Below are positions 40,401 through 55,400 of a stretch of DNA of 64,000 nucleotides, in pieces. Origin of the DNA: Eopsaltria australis (Eukaryota > Chordata > Aves > Passeriformes > Petroicidae); assembly GCA_034509425.1 (NCBI GenBank), contig JAVTVJ010000040.1:6835001-6899000 (forward strand). Reading direction: 5' to 3'. Below the pieces are notes generated by a model. The model had not been told where the DNA came from. It saw only the letters and a list, made by a program, of their open reading frames with translations, and made no database searches. Numbering within the stretch: the first letter of the stretch is position 1; each line of letters starts with the position of its first letter. The position numbers were made by a program, and so were the translations under genes.

Positions 40401-43400
40401 CAAAAATTGTTCAGGTTTTTTGGGTGCAGTCTGCATTTTATTTTTTTCTCTATTCTTGCCAAGACTATAGAAACCCGGTGCATACTGAAATTCCTTCATC
40501 CTGTGCTACAGATTCCCTAGGCTATGCAACAATCCCTCTCTACTCCTTTGTCCTCTCCATTTCATTAAGTTTACACATATGGGAATAAAACACTTTCAGA
40601 AAAGGGCCAATAGGAAGCCTGTCACACCAAGCTCCTGATTCTATGAGGTTATAAGAATGTGTTCCTGCACAGGTAGAGATTCCCATGGGTGTTAGCATCC
40701 CCTCATGGGTCCACAGAACAGAACAGAATATCTTGACTTGGAAGGGACCCATAAGAATCATAGAATCCAACCCCCTGCTCCTCACAGGATTACCAAAAAC
40801 TAACTCAGAAGACCATGTAGGCCATTTGTTTGGTTTACCACATCCACCAACCGGGTTGGTTTTGGGTTTCACAGCTGTAAGGTCCCTGTCCTTCTTTCAT
40901 AATACTGCCAACCGAATTTATTTCATTTGGCAGTATACACAAACAAATGAATAGAAATTTAAGTATAACCTCAAAAAAGTGTCGAAGAATGTGATGAGGC
41001 TACAAGAAAGAAACCTAACAACATCTGCAAGGCAGATGAAATAATCTATCTGTGCAGCCCAGGAAGTGTCATCTGAAGGTTTGCGTGTACCTCTGTGCCC
41101 ACGTGTTGGAAAGAAGTGGATCAGCTGGACTGAAATGTAAATCATCAGGCCTGTGAGGAAAGCCTGAAGGAACTGCACCTGTTTAATCTGAAACCAAAGA
41201 AAATGGAAGGAGGTATTTAAGCAATGGCTACAGTGTAGAAGGCAATTATATATTTGCTTAAACCATTTTGGGTAAAAAAAAAAATAATACACTTAAGTTT
41301 CTGAAAGAAAAAGTGATTTTAATAAAGCACTGAACTAGCTTCCCTGTATAACAGTGAAATTTCACCCTCTGAGGGTCTTCCAGAGCAGACAGGACAGACT
41401 TGAATGATGTAGGTGCACATTGATCCTCCAGTGTGACCATCAAATTTGTGATTACACACACACATGCAAAAAACCACTTTCACCCTTATTATTTTTTAAT
41501 CATTTATTCTTAAGAAGAAACACAGGAAAGTTTTCAATGGTCAGAAGGGACTGCAGGAGCTGTTTGTCTCTCTCACATTTCTTCTCCTTTTGCCTACTCA
41601 CTTATTTTCTTAAATTTTATTTTCATAATTTACAGAAAAGGAACCATTTATTTTCCTTTGCAAAGCAGCATAAATTTCAGGTGAAGTAAAAGCTGGGTCT
41701 GAATAACCCTTACTTTCACATGACCGCACTTTATAAATAGGATTTTTGTAAAATACCTACGTTTTCAGACATTTGCCCATACAAGTACATACTGAAGATT
41801 CTGATTTTTTTTCCACCCACTTCATTCTCAGAACAGTCCAGTGAAGTAGCTGGTATTAAAGGGAACTTTCTGGGGATTGCCATTCAAACAACGACACACT
41901 CACAGCTTTTGTGCTTGCTTGGAGACTATCAGCATTTTCTATACAGTCTGAGAAGCAATTTTATAAACAATAGAAGCATTTCTACTGAAAGAAAGTTTCC
42001 AAAACACAACACATAGTTTTTACTAATCCTAATAAACTTGCAGGAACTTTTGAAACAAGAACATAAGAAGATACAATGAGATTTATAAAAGGAAAATAAG
42101 AGAAAATTAATAAAGAGATATTCAAAATGTATTCTTGGAAGCAGGTAGTTTTGTGAGTTGTTCTCCAAGTCTAAAGATTTGAGATTTCATTCAACTGCAA
42201 GTGATCATACCAAAAACTATTCTTGCTCATACCAAAAACTAAGATTTGCTTGACACACTCCTCATTTAGACTATAACAGAGGTTGAAGATACACAGAGAA
42301 AACACAATAATTCTGAAGGGTTGTGCTGCTGGCTTTAGCCCTTCCTGCATTTCAACTGGGAAACACTAACAAGTGCTGCATTTCTTTAACATCCAACCTC
42401 CACAAACAAAAAATGCTCATTTAATTTTAAATGTAGAATATGACCATGATCTTGTTTTAGTAAGGGACTGTTTGGCACTTTAAAACATTCTTTTCTTCAA
42501 GTAATCACAGTATTGTACCTCAGTATGTTTGGTTTTCCTGAGTTAGTCTTTATAATCAATACACCAAAGGGAGTCAGTACAGCAGAGGGAATGCAACATT
42601 TCCTGACATCACCTATTCATCTAGCACAAAACTGGAAAGATTTTGAAGGCAATGAAAATAATTGAGAGAGAGCAAGATCTGGCTGTATGTGTTGATTCCT
42701 TAATACACCAGGAATCTCAGTCTCCTCATCCTGTCTCAGTGTGCAGTGCTGGATTTGAGCTCTTTGCTATGTTGGGGATTTTTTTTCTCTTCTTGTTGTA
42801 TTTGTTCTGAATACTGAAACATTTTTTAAAATACTAAAAAGAGCATACAAACATGCAACTAAACCCAAAAAATCAAGCATGGCACAGTAGGAGAAGAAAG
42901 CTTCTGGGGAGAGAAAGCAAAACTGTGTGACAGATGGAAAAGTCTCAATGGATGAATGGTACTACTACAAATAAGTAGCAGGCAGCCAGAGGGAATCAAG
43001 TAATGATTATAGAAGAAAAATGAGGGTTAAAAAATGGGGTAAAAAACCTTCAGCACTGGCAGAAAATTCTAGAGCAGTAAAGTATAATGTTTGTATAAGG
43101 GAGGTTTAATTATATGCTTTCCACAAACAGAGAAAGCAGCAAAGACAAAGGAGCCAGACAGCTGACAAGCATGCCAGCGTGGACAGTATAAAAAGCTCAA
43201 CATGTCCTTGGAGAGGAAGGAACGTACTCCAGGATTCGGTCTGGCATGCCCCCAAACCTGAACAGATTACTTTCTGACGATCAATACCTGTAACCACCAG
43301 AGGCCTGTTGGAGAGTTTAAAAAAAAACAGAAAAAATCAGCTTCAAAGAGACCTGGTCCCAAGCTCACGTTTTATTTTTGCCACTGGGTGCTGAGGTAAG

Positions 43401-46400
43401 AGCTTTGGACAAGGCTCATTTTTCATCTCTTTATAGGGCTGCGGATTGAATATGGAGTGTTGCGGCATGTTCTCAGGGCTTCGCTCCGTCGCCTTCCTGT
43501 CCCAGAGAGGAGCACTCTCAGGATGACACTCGCCCCCTTTGACCAAAGCTGGTATCAGATCTTTCACAACAGCCTGATTAATGTCTCCTTTAACATCCAT
43601 GACTCTTATCCACCTATAAAGGAAAAAAATAAAATCCTTATTGTTTTCTTAATTTAAGTCCCTTCTCCTTTGGAGAGAGATGGAAAAACCAAGAAGGTTC
43701 CTCATTTTATTTGAAATGTCACGGATCAACAGTTATATCCAAATACAGCTTAGCTATTTTAGACAAGTACAGTGGGTTCTTTTACACATACTGTAGTATA
43801 CCTGAATAGAAATTAATTCTCAGATTTTTCCCAATAATATAATTTAATCACAAGCACATGCTGAAAAAAATGCTTTTAGACATTACTATGAGTAGCAAGC
43901 AATAATTCATACACGTTTCTGGAATCACAGAGAGTTCTGTATAGTTTGATGTCTCCAATTACAATTCCACCTTTTCCTCTTTCGCATTTAGCTTAATTTT
44001 CTTTTGTCTTTCCCCCATTCATTTTTCAAATACTGCAAGGCACTGCATATTTTCCAGAAAGCACTGATGCGATTTATTTTGTTGTCCGTCTACCTTCGTT
44101 GCTGTAAATGACTGATCTGAATAAGGGAAAACAGTGAAGAACCGAAAATCTAAGCAGCTTTTTAAGGAAACAGCCAAGAAAGAAAGAAAGAAAGAAAGAA
44201 AGAACTGTATTATAAATAGCAAACTCCAAGATGATGGATGAAAAGAACAACAATATCCTTTAATCATAAAGCACTAACATTCCAGCAGTGCTGGTAAGTG
44301 AGTGGAGCAGTGAAACCATTTGAGACTTAAACAGATGGATTAGGAAAGGTTCCACTGTGGGTTCCTGGACAGATTTCAAAACAGCAGCCTGATTAACTAA
44401 TGCACAAAAAGCAAGTGATTCTTCCAATCAATAAGCTTTTATGTAAGCATATTTGAGTTATAATATTTAAACACAACAGACAAATGGGGAATCAGGAATT
44501 CCTCATGCTGGGCTAGCAAAGCAATAAGTTTTGCTTGAATCTGGAGATCTCTTTTTTCCCAGCAAATCTCAAAGGGATTTTATAGCTAATGTTGTCACCA
44601 CATATTCATCAATATATTAACAGCTCTTGATGGTTTTGTGAAAATGATAGTAAATTCCAAGTCGAAAATATGCTTTTTTTTTTTTACAATTTTTTTTTTA
44701 AATACTCCTTTAGGGACAACTTAAGCAGATTTTCATTGAATGAAGAAACTGTACATAAAATTAATCGCTGACTACCTTTCCTAGTGAGCACCCTTTCCAC
44801 AAATAATTAGAGAGGGAGTACAATCAAAAGCCCACGTCATAGGGGCTGATTCCCTTCAGCATGATAACAATTAACCTAGGTAAGAAATGGAAACAGAAAA
44901 TGGTAATGGTTTTATATGGATATTTTTACACATTTTTATTTCAAAATATCTTTTAAAGGAGGTTAAAATTTTAAGGAATTACTGGCCATGAATACTATGC
45001 CACTTTCTCTGAAGGGCTCAGTTGCAGATAGAAGTATGATATTTCATAAAGGTTTCTAAAGGTGACCTACAGGAGATCCTTATATAAAATGGTATTATTA
45101 TTAGTATTATTATTATATCTAATAACTTGCAGTGTTTCAAGGATAGAAACAAGAACCACAAGGGAAAATGTCAGGCACAAGGGAAAATTTCAGCCTTCTG
45201 TATGATACTTGAACTTCTAGGCCATGGTCTCTAGTACTCTGTTTATACCATAATCAAAAGACATGCAAATTTATACGGGTTACAATATAGGCTTCCCCTT
45301 CCCAGCTGAGATCTGGCTACAAGATATTTGATCTTAAACCTTACAGTTATTCAGACAGGAATTTTGCTTATTTTGCATCTTGTCATATCCTTTAGGAAAC
45401 ACTTTGATAGTGTTTCCTAAAGACTAACTTTTTAGTATTTTAAGTTTTCACATTTCGGGATATTTAGTAGATTTTTAGAAGTAGTCCTTTTGAGACTCTT
45501 CATGGCTAATCACCAAATTATCTCCACCTGTAAAAGTCAGAACCAGGAGAACACTGCAGAAGTATACACCAATAATGAATCTCTGCTTAGTTTAGCTCAC
45601 CCATGAGCCCCAATGGAGTTTCCAAAAAAATCCCCACTCTAATATTTGACCAAGTAAGAAAGAACTTTTCAATTTTTCAAGACAGTTCAGAATCAAATGT
45701 CTCATTTAGTTATAAATATGTCCTGCACTTTGCCAGCATACATAGCAGTCATTACATATGTAATATTCGTCACTGGCTTCTTGCCTGCTAGAAACCAGGT
45801 TGTAATTGCACATATTGATGTCTCAAGGACTTTGCTCTGGCCTGAAGTATCAGACTGCTGTGATGCCAGGACTTTGCCTCTTTCCACCAAAGAGGTTGGA
45901 CTCCATGACCTATAGGGTTGTTGGCTTTCCTGGCTCCCCTTTAAATTGCCAGCCAAGACTGCTTAGTGCATGTGTAGGTCTGAATATATGTATGTATTTG
46001 CCTCGAGGTTTACAATGCAAATATTGTTCATAAATTGAAAAATTATATTGGGGGGAAAAAATGCCTACAGCCCCAAAACAATAAGTTTATTAGTCTGCAC
46101 TATAAGAATAGTATCTTTCAGTCCCCGGGGTATGACTCTCACAGGATTAAATGTCATTCATCGTCAGAGTGATAAACAGTTGACAGAAGCTTGTAGTAAA
46201 CCTGAAGTATTCAGTAAAATCCTCTGAAGACAGCAGAGAGATTTCCTTCCAGTTTTCTGTAAGGGGTCTTCCCCTTTCTCAGACTAAAACCCTCTTTTTC
46301 CTTCTAAGTCTACATAACAGTTGTAGCAGCAAAATTTTTTTTCTTTTCGTCTTTACTAGTCTGAATTTCAGACTGAAGGTGGAAGAGGAGGAAGGCATTA

Positions 46401-49400
46401 CAAGAAGTCCTGCTCTTGCCTTTCCTCTGGGCCAGATTGTCCCAAACTCAATCCCCACGATCAGCACACACTGCATGTAGGGTTTGGAGGAATGGCAGCA
46501 TAAATTCTCTCTGCTTTTTCTAGTTATTCAAATTCTGTGACATTCTCTGATGATCTGAGGGCATATTTACAAGCAGTAAAAATATACTGATGTCATGAAT
46601 AGACTAGAACCCAGATGCTATGATTCAACTTCAGCTGCCAATTACTGCTATTTTGAATACAAACAAATCTGAAAGTAAAAACATCAAATTAAGGATATTA
46701 AATATGTTAAGCAGATTTTGAAGTATTACCCTATTTCTACTTTAAGGGGAACTACAAGTTCCAAAAAAGGAATAGAGTTCTTGGCCACAATTAAAACAGT
46801 AAATAGTATTATATTCTGTGTAGCTCTTAGGAGTTCGGTCCCCCACTGTTATCTGTGGGATGCTTCACACTGCCACAGTAGGGCAGTTCAACATTTCAAC
46901 CTCTTACTGTAAAAATTAACCTGTTTTTTCTAATACATTTTGAACTCTGTTCACAGAAGCCCACATTGCATGAAATTCACAGGCCCCCACAGAGATAAAA
47001 TAATTCTCCTTTTTGGTGCACCACTGAGGAATGCTAAAAATAGTTGAACATACTAGGAAAAAAAAGCTCCTTTGGGGACTGCAGTGTCTTTGCCTCATTG
47101 GAAAGTAAAAATAGATAAGCATGTACGTGTACAATTACATTCAATTTCTGTATACTACACCAAGTAGTTAGTCCACATTCTGGAGATTCCTGAATCTTCC
47201 TCCTAATTATTATACTTCTTCTGTATTCCAAATGTAAAAGAACACTGCATTAATCTCAATTGCTGAATAACTAATAGCTTCTGTTGCTTCCATTTACTGT
47301 GAAAACATCTTAAATATTAACACATGTAAGAAGCATATAACTTTGTTTAATATATAGATATATGTGCACATATCTAAATGAAGATGTGCTTACACACAGA
47401 TATGTGTGTGTAAAATTGTTTGCTGTGACAAAAACATTCCTCATTGCCATCTATACCTTTTTGTCTGACTTCAGAAGATGACTTATTTGGGTGGAGTGTT
47501 TGCATCACTGGCATAATGCTTACATGGAGATGTCGGATTGACATTAACCTGAGTCACTAGGAGGACAAAGGTTTTTCATTAAAACCTTGCTGATTAGCTC
47601 TAAAAGTGACACTGGTGACATGGAAGACAGCACTAGTTTTCTTCACTAGAAGCACTGAACATATGAAACTGTTAAAGTCCTGATGTGCATATACACACAG
47701 ATCTCAACACTTTGATCTGTTCTACTCTCTTCTGAGTTATTTTTTGGATTATTTTTAAGGAATATGTATCAGCAGTAAGACCAGTTATAGTGCATTTCAT
47801 ATTGAAATGTACCTATATGCTACAAAATGTGTGAAAGGCATTGAGTCACACTTTTATAACAAACTTACCAGAAGTTGAATAAAGGATGTGTATCTTCATT
47901 ACTGGCTGTGGTGAATTTCTTTTTCGATGCTATGCGTTTTAACAGCCCTTTATTCCTGTCTATATGCCTCTTTGAGTGGAAACAGTTTTATTAGATGTTG
48001 TGGCAGCCTTCAGATTATATTCACACAAACAAACAAGATATTACTTGGTGCCAAAACATTTGTATGGGTACTGAACAATCATCATTAAAGTAGTCAACAT
48101 TAAGCATTCAGAAACAGTTAACACTCCAAAGCATTTAGGTAGATACAGGTTTTTCATTGTCTAAAAAATAAAAGAGGTTTTAAAACTGGTTTTCATCCAT
48201 ATATAGAATTTTTTTCTATATAATGAAAGCATTCTGCTTATACATAAGATACCATCAACTCATCCTTAAAAAAAGGGGATATTTAAGAGTGGAAATGTTG
48301 AAATGTCCTTTAACCATTGATATTAAATATTACCCCAAATTAAGAATAAATATAAATGACAACCCTTGTTAGATATTACATCTATATGTAGCATACTTTT
48401 TAAAATTCATGATATATGAGAGAAATCATGTTTTTATTCATGCAAGTGTTCTTGTAGGAAGCACCTGTATTGAACATGGTGCTGTAATGGGACATGATAG
48501 GCCATATAATGGAGAATGACTGTAAAGTTCAGCCACTTGATGCACTTGCAGGTGTAAAACCTCTCAAAGGCTGTGTTCTGATTAAATGAATTTCAAATTC
48601 TCTGACAAGAATTAACATGTCCTGTGCAGGACTGAGTTCTGAACACACAAAGATATTTATAAATTCCTCTTGATGCTCTTAATATTAGGGTAATCAGTTT
48701 GTTCATTCCTTTCCACTTCTAATATTTATTTCATGTAGTACAAGAGATTGCCATTTCAAACTATCAGAGTTACCTTGACTTAAGGAAAGAAAAACCTTAG
48801 GTTTTTTTACTACATTTGTCCCCTAATCACTGACTTCACTGTTATCTCCAAATCATGAGGCCCAGGACAACACAAGGCCAAGGACAGGATTTTGCTTTGC
48901 TTATTCGTTGTAGAAGGTTCTGTTTTTCACAATCTGTTGGGATTTTTTTTTAATTTTCACACCAAAGTCAACTTTAACTCAGAGGACAGGCTTTTATATC
49001 ATGCCTGCCTCTGTCACCAACAGTCCAGTGGCCAACAGAGGGACATGCAACTCGTGGCCTCTGCCTTCCATCCTCCAGGGTTTACCAGCTCTTCATGTCC
49101 TTTCAGACCTACCACTTGGACCCAGAGCAAGTCTCAAGCTACTGCATTTGTTGCAAGATATCCTCACTCTCTCTCAGTGCTCTACTTTTCTATATCTTAA
49201 TATGACTCCTATAAAGAGTCTGGAGTTACTCAAGTCTAAATGACATTCCTAATCCACCAGTAGTTAGAGCTGAACCATGGCTCAAGGCTTTCCTTATCCC
49301 TTAGTCCAGAATGAAGCTTGGTATCTCTCTCAGAAGAGCCCAGGCTTTATCTGGGCCATCAAGTCAGCCACAAAACCATGCAAGCTAATTGGAAGCATTA

Positions 49401-52400
49401 AACTGAGAAGGATTCTTAATCAAGCCATGACCGCTATTAGCAACTGAGTTCTGGGGTAAAGGTGGATAATAATTTTTTACTGTACATAATGATTGTCTTA
49501 AATTTGCACATTAGGCAAATCCTCAAACAGTGCACGGGGTCACCAGAAATCATGCTCTGAGGTTCAGCAGTTGCACAAATACACAGAGAGCTTACGTGAA
49601 CCAGAGAAATGAAACCTGTCCAAGATCCTAAAAGCTTCCAAACTGACACGCGGCTTTAATGTGAGCAACTGTAAGATGATTTATTTTTTTTCAGATCAAA
49701 TACACAAAGTTCTGGATGTAATTCTGTTAAGCAGTTTTACATCTTGCCACTAGGACTTTTTTTCCCTCTGTGCTAAGCTTTAATATCCTTTCAAATGCAT
49801 TAATATGTCCCTGGAACAGACGCTTAGAGACTCCTGCACGCTTTGAATATTTCCACTTTAAAGAGGGCTTTCAGTACTTACTAAGACTCTATGTACCACC
49901 TCACTGGCACCAGAGCTTGTAAAACACTAAGAGAAATGGTTCCTTGCCCAAAACATGTCCAATAAGAAAAATCTTGCTTCGGGTCACCCCACAGTTAAGG
50001 AAAAAGAAAAGGTGGGACCACATAAAACACCTCTTGGAGATTTATGCAAATATTTGTTTCCCTTTCAGTAGACTCCCATCTCAGAGCCTTGCATTTGAAT
50101 TTCAGATGTGAGCAGTTCCTGTATGCCAAACAAAAGCTAGGGCAAAACCAGCAAATTCCAACTTTCAAAAAGCTCTGTGTTCACTTGTCTTCTTTTATGT
50201 CTTTAAATGCTAGAATGCAGCTCAATATAACGGTGGGAGTTCATGTATTAGAAGGGTTAATTTCAGGCAAACAAGATATGACTTTTACTAAAAGTTTCAA
50301 CATGCAATGTCTAAACTTCAAGCCTGAGAACAAGCCTTAATCCTAACAAGCCTTGCATACTTCCATTTTTATTGCAAAGGATTTCCACATGGAATATCTA
50401 AATAGGACCGCATGTTACCACCCTATAACAATTCATTGTATTCAGGTAGGACTGAAAAAAAGTCACTGTAATATTATTTTGTGAAAAACCTGTCTATTTT
50501 GTCAATTGATTCTCTGGACATCTCTCAATGATTAGTTGAATAACATTGGTTACACATCTTGTGCTTCTCAGCTGGGTTTTATCTTGAAAAGACACACTGG
50601 AAGAAAGTCTTGAAAACTAGTTCTGGATGTAGCAGCAAATATCTTCTAGTGCTCTGATTGTATTGTTGTACTAGCATGCAACTACAGAATTATCCCACTC
50701 TCTGCACAGATCTCAAGAGCACTTTCAAAATGAGTTCTTTCTTTCCTATCAGCACTGAAGCTGCTTGGTAAATGCCTTTTACAGATCTATTGACATTCAT
50801 GCTTTTAAAATAATAACTTTATGGACACTCCAGATAATGAAATAGAGTTCATGAGAAAATGTAACTGACCATCTACTTACTTGTGGGTCTGAGGAAGGCT
50901 TTACACAGAAGCTGGCAAAATGAAAATGTGGTGTGCCAGAAGGATGTGAGGATTGATTTGCTATGCAAACCTGACGAAACTCAATGGGGAATTTTGTAGT
51001 TTGATGAAAACAAAAATTAAAGCTAATAAAACTAACAAAATGATAGTAGTATAAATAAGTACAAAACCACCACAGCATGCAGGCTAAAGTGCAATAAGAG
51101 GCATATCATCCCTTTAAGTTGAATAAATCCCTCCCAAAAAGAGGAAAAACAATGTGCATGCACAGAGTTGGGAAATCTGGTTTTGCTAAGAGATAGGACT
51201 TTCTAAGAAGTTTTTACAGACCACATATTAAAGTGCATCTAAATGTGCATTACACATAGCATGAGGAACAAAGAGAAGAAATTTGGGGTATGCATGCAGT
51301 TGCAGGGCTGGGAACTGACTGGGTTCACATGGACATTGTGGGATAGCTTCCACAACTGCAGTGCTGCAATAGGTCAATGCCAGATCTTCAGGAGGGATAG
51401 GCTAGGGTGGAAAGAAGGATGAGTTTGCCTCTATGTGAAAGCAGCAGAGATGCCAGGAGCTCTGCTTAGGGATGAATGATGAGCCAGCTGAGACTTTGTG
51501 GGTCAAGAGTAGTGTGCAGACAGACATAAGCAATGCTGCAGTGAGTGTCTGTTGCCCCCACTACAGTGCAGTGTAGTTTGGTGAACACCTTTAGGTACCT
51601 GTAACTGAAGAGAGAGGCACAGGAATCAAGAACGTGGGACTTTGCCTTCTATGCTGGCCACAGAAAAATGCTCAAAGTGAGGACTCTACGGAAAAGTGCT
51701 AAAGATAAACACTTCTACTCAATAGTTTGTGCTGCATCAGAGGCAAGTAAAAGGAGCTTATGCAGTAACTAAAGACAAAGTAAGACTCGAAAGGAAGAGG
51801 AGAGCTGGAAGCTTGTAGTGTATATTGCCAATAAGTCAATGTATTGAGGAAATGTAGCTATAAATTTCCTAGAGAAAAACATAATTTTTCTATAAGTTTC
51901 ATTAAGCTCCATGTTTTCTGGTGACATCTATTTAAAACTACACTGTACTCTAAAGGCGAGATTTTAGAATGGTCTAAATTAGTCTATGGTGATTACCCAC
52001 ATTGTGCAACTTACTACTGTTTTATTAATGCAAGATTAAAGATAATACTTTACTGGAAGAGATAACAGCAGAATTAACCTCTATTTACCTTGACATAATA
52101 AAGATTTAATAAAACATGGGAAAATGTCAATGAACAGCATAATTATTCTAACATGAAATTTAAATGTAACTTAATTCTGTATTCTGCATATTTAATGCTT
52201 TAAGATTAGTCATCATTGTTCTTTTCTCCCTCTTACAGTGCATACTTAAAAATATTTCAAGCACACTCAGACAACTTGCTTATTAAATGTATACTAATCT
52301 ATTTTCAGTTTCAGAAACATTAAACCTAAAACCCCAATTTTTTTTGGAAAAATTCACCAACCCCCTGCAACCAATATATATCTCCATACCTCGCCCTTGT

Positions 52401-55400
52401 CCAAATTTTTTACTATTGAATCAAAGAAGATCCTTGCAGTTTTATTATATGAGACAGGCATCAAAGGGGCAGAACACATAGGATTGAAAAATAACACAGC
52501 TGCACTTTGCAATGGAGTGTTCTGTATCTGGCCGTGTTTTGTTGTTCATGTAATACTTTTCAATAAACAAAGATGTCAATCAACTTTCTTTGCAGCACAT
52601 CACATTTCAGATTTAAACCACTTCAGACACAGAGCTGCCCCAAGCTCACGCGTTTAACAGATAAAAATTCAGCTTTCTGTCAAGGCAGAATACAGTATTG
52701 ATTGTAGACTGTATTTAGGTTGGTGTCTGTTGAAGCTATATTACTTTCAAACTCATACAAAGTCCACTATGGAGACATAACACAAAAAGTGTTTCTTTTC
52801 TAGTGCAATTTTTTTTAAACTTTCCACATTGATTAGAAACAATTTCTAAATAAATGACGACAAAAAAAAAAAAAAAAAAAAAAAAAAAAGCAGCCAGGGT
52901 TAGAGTCTATCCAGAAATCAGTGATGGGGGAAGTTACAAAAACACGATAGTAATCATGAAAACTTTGATCACTTGATTTGATTCTAGTGCTTTGTAAATT
53001 AGCATAATTATTCAAACATGCTTCATTAAAAATCACGACTGTACAAGTCCTTCAGTTTAATGATCCAAGAACATACAGAATGAGCTAAGCTTTAAATAAA
53101 TACATCAAATTTGTACTAGATGGCCATGTCAGAGACTGGCAGGTTATTTGCTTTAAATAAAATACTGAGAGCACTCTTGTTCCTTGCACAGTGCAGGAGA
53201 CTGATGACTTGCTAAAAGGTGCAGCACGTTAGCTAGTATATTTTACTGTTTATCCTCACATCCACCTGTACTTCTCCTGGGATCCCATAAGGTTGGATAT
53301 CATGTCACTACTAAGCTACTGGGAGATTGGCATAAAATCCCAGTAAATCTCCAACTAATTACATTTGAACTGTAGGTGTCACAGTTGATTTTGACCTTTA
53401 AAGTTTGGCAGAAGTTTGACAGTCCTTAAAGAAGCCCCACACTCTGCAATACTTCTATCAAAATTTAAAGGAATGAATAGGCTTCAAAATTAAATATGCC
53501 TTAAAAAGTAAACAAAATACCCTGTTTATTAATGTACAATGTCCCAGAAAAATCAAAGAAATGCACTTATCCATGGCAACCAAAATCCTTGAGAATGTGC
53601 TGACATTCTCCTAAAACTGTAGCTGACAAAACACCAGTTGGCATTATTAGAGGGTTAAGAGAAATTTAACAAATTTGACAGAGGAAAGGGAAAACAAAAT
53701 CCAAGTTAAGTTGTCACTCTCTGCTTAATTCCATATATACATATATCCTGAGACAAAGCAGGGCAGCTCATGTGAGTGGCTGTGAGTCAGTTTCCTGTCA
53801 GATTGTTAATCTGGCTGTTTAGTTTGGGACTTCGTTTTTCTAAGTATTGGGTAACTGAATACCAACATTTTATTCACCTACAACAATAATCTCTGCCATG
53901 AGGTATCGCTTTACAGCCCCACTTCCAGCAAAAACAAACTGACCAAGCCTCCCCCTTCCCCCAACCAACAACAACAACAAAATAAACCTCACAACTGGTC
54001 GCCCAGAAAAATAGTGCATTAAATCTCTCCCTACTGGCTTTCCAGCAATGATTGTGAATGCCCTGCTGTCCAGACTGTGAACATTCCAGCTGTCATCCAG
54101 GGACTTCTAAAAACTGAAACAAAGCCATGTGTCAGCAATACTAATAGCTGGCAGAGAAACCTCCATGGAACCATAGAATTGTAGGATGGTTTGGGTTGTA
54201 AGGGTATCTTGAAGATCATCAGCTTCCAACCCCCCTCCTGTGGGCAGGGACACCTTCAACTAGACCATGTTCCTCAGATCCACCACATCCAATCTGGCCT
54301 TTTTATTTTAAAAATTCAAACAGAAATTTGCAAGTAAGGAAATGAGGAATATTAACACTTTTTACAATTAAAAAGTTGGCCTTATGGGTCCATAAACTTT
54401 GATTTAAATGAAAATACTAAAATACTTTTGAAGGAAAACAGGATGACTTCTGAGAGGGTTAATTATTATAGTTGCCTGCAAATCATTATGTTTCTGCAGA
54501 TTCCACATAGATTATTTCACACAATTTTGAATTAAGCATATTTTGATCCAGGTTTGAATCTCAGTGACAGATTATTAAAATCATGTGTTTCATACTGTCT
54601 ACATGTTATTAGCTATTATTTGCAGAGAGGCAGTTTTTTGAAAACTCTGGAACTAAATGTTTTCTTTCAACATCCAGGATTTTGTAGTTTAGTGGAAAAA
54701 AGACACAGTAGGTTATTGCAAACTCACAAATTGTGTGGGAGACAGGAGTCTACAAATAATCATGCACACTCTAGTATTGTTTGCTGCTCCTTAGGGAGGA
54801 GAAAACTTCACGTTTATCAGGTCACTAATAAAAAGAATTGGAGAATAAAAGATTCAGTTTACTTTGTTTTACAAAGAGAGGGTAAAAACACTTAAGAGTT
54901 GCAAATAAGGGAAATTAATTTCGAAGGAAAGGTCAAAAATAAGAAAGAACATCTCTAAACTCATTTATCTGTTGATGGCTATGCTAATCATTTCACAATT
55001 CCAGCTACCCTGTGGGGTTGGCCACAAGAATTTACTGCACAAGACAGGACTGTCATTCTTTGGAGAGATCCTGGTGCTATGTACACTCTCCTCTTTTTAA
55101 AGCAGGCTACCCAAGCACTTTCCCTCCTATTGGAATGTGCAAAATAATAAGAAATTAAAATGTTGATTACATTTCTTTCCTCCTCCATGCGGTAATTTCC
55201 AATCCCTTCTTTTCCTGGCCTCAAGAATGATCAAGCACTAAAATATCACATGGTAATGCAGAGGATTAGAGCATTTCCCACCACCCTGCCCCAACCCAAT
55301 TAACCTCTTTTAATTAATATTTCTGCTGTGTTGCTTAATTTGCACTTCTTGTTCTGGCTTTTCATGGCTTCTTTTTCTCACATTTTGAAGACACAGAGGT

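Larger units (their letters stand above)
33756..43368 (-). other. Intron of the minus-strand gene (9.6 kb)
   Basis: Contains the (ATT)n repeat, an old CR1 end at 34.9 kb, the G-quadruplex motif at 37.4 kb, a T19 tract near 39609-39627, and two CR1 fragments of opposite orientation at 40.7 and 41.2 kb. No other coding sequence was supported. Confidence 0.6.
43614..53881 (-). other. Introns between the 43.5-, 47.9-, 51.0- and 53.9-kb exons
   Basis: Three introns of 2.9-4.3 kb. They hold the GAAA repeat, a short CR1 piece at 45.9 kb, the CR1 endonuclease relic at 51.3-51.6 kb (next to the 51.0-kb exon) and a 28-base A tract. Nothing else supportable. Confidence 0.55.

Noticed and set aside
40918..41292. 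124-aa minus-strand ORF
   Set aside because: Overlaps the CR1 fragment at 41.12-41.26 kb on the opposite strand and shows no protein-like pattern.
52024..52061. Segment with an excellent acceptor (ttatctcttccag) and donor GTAAGTTG on the minus strand
   Set aside because: Stops in all three frames, so it is not coding. It may be a cryptic or non-coding exon.
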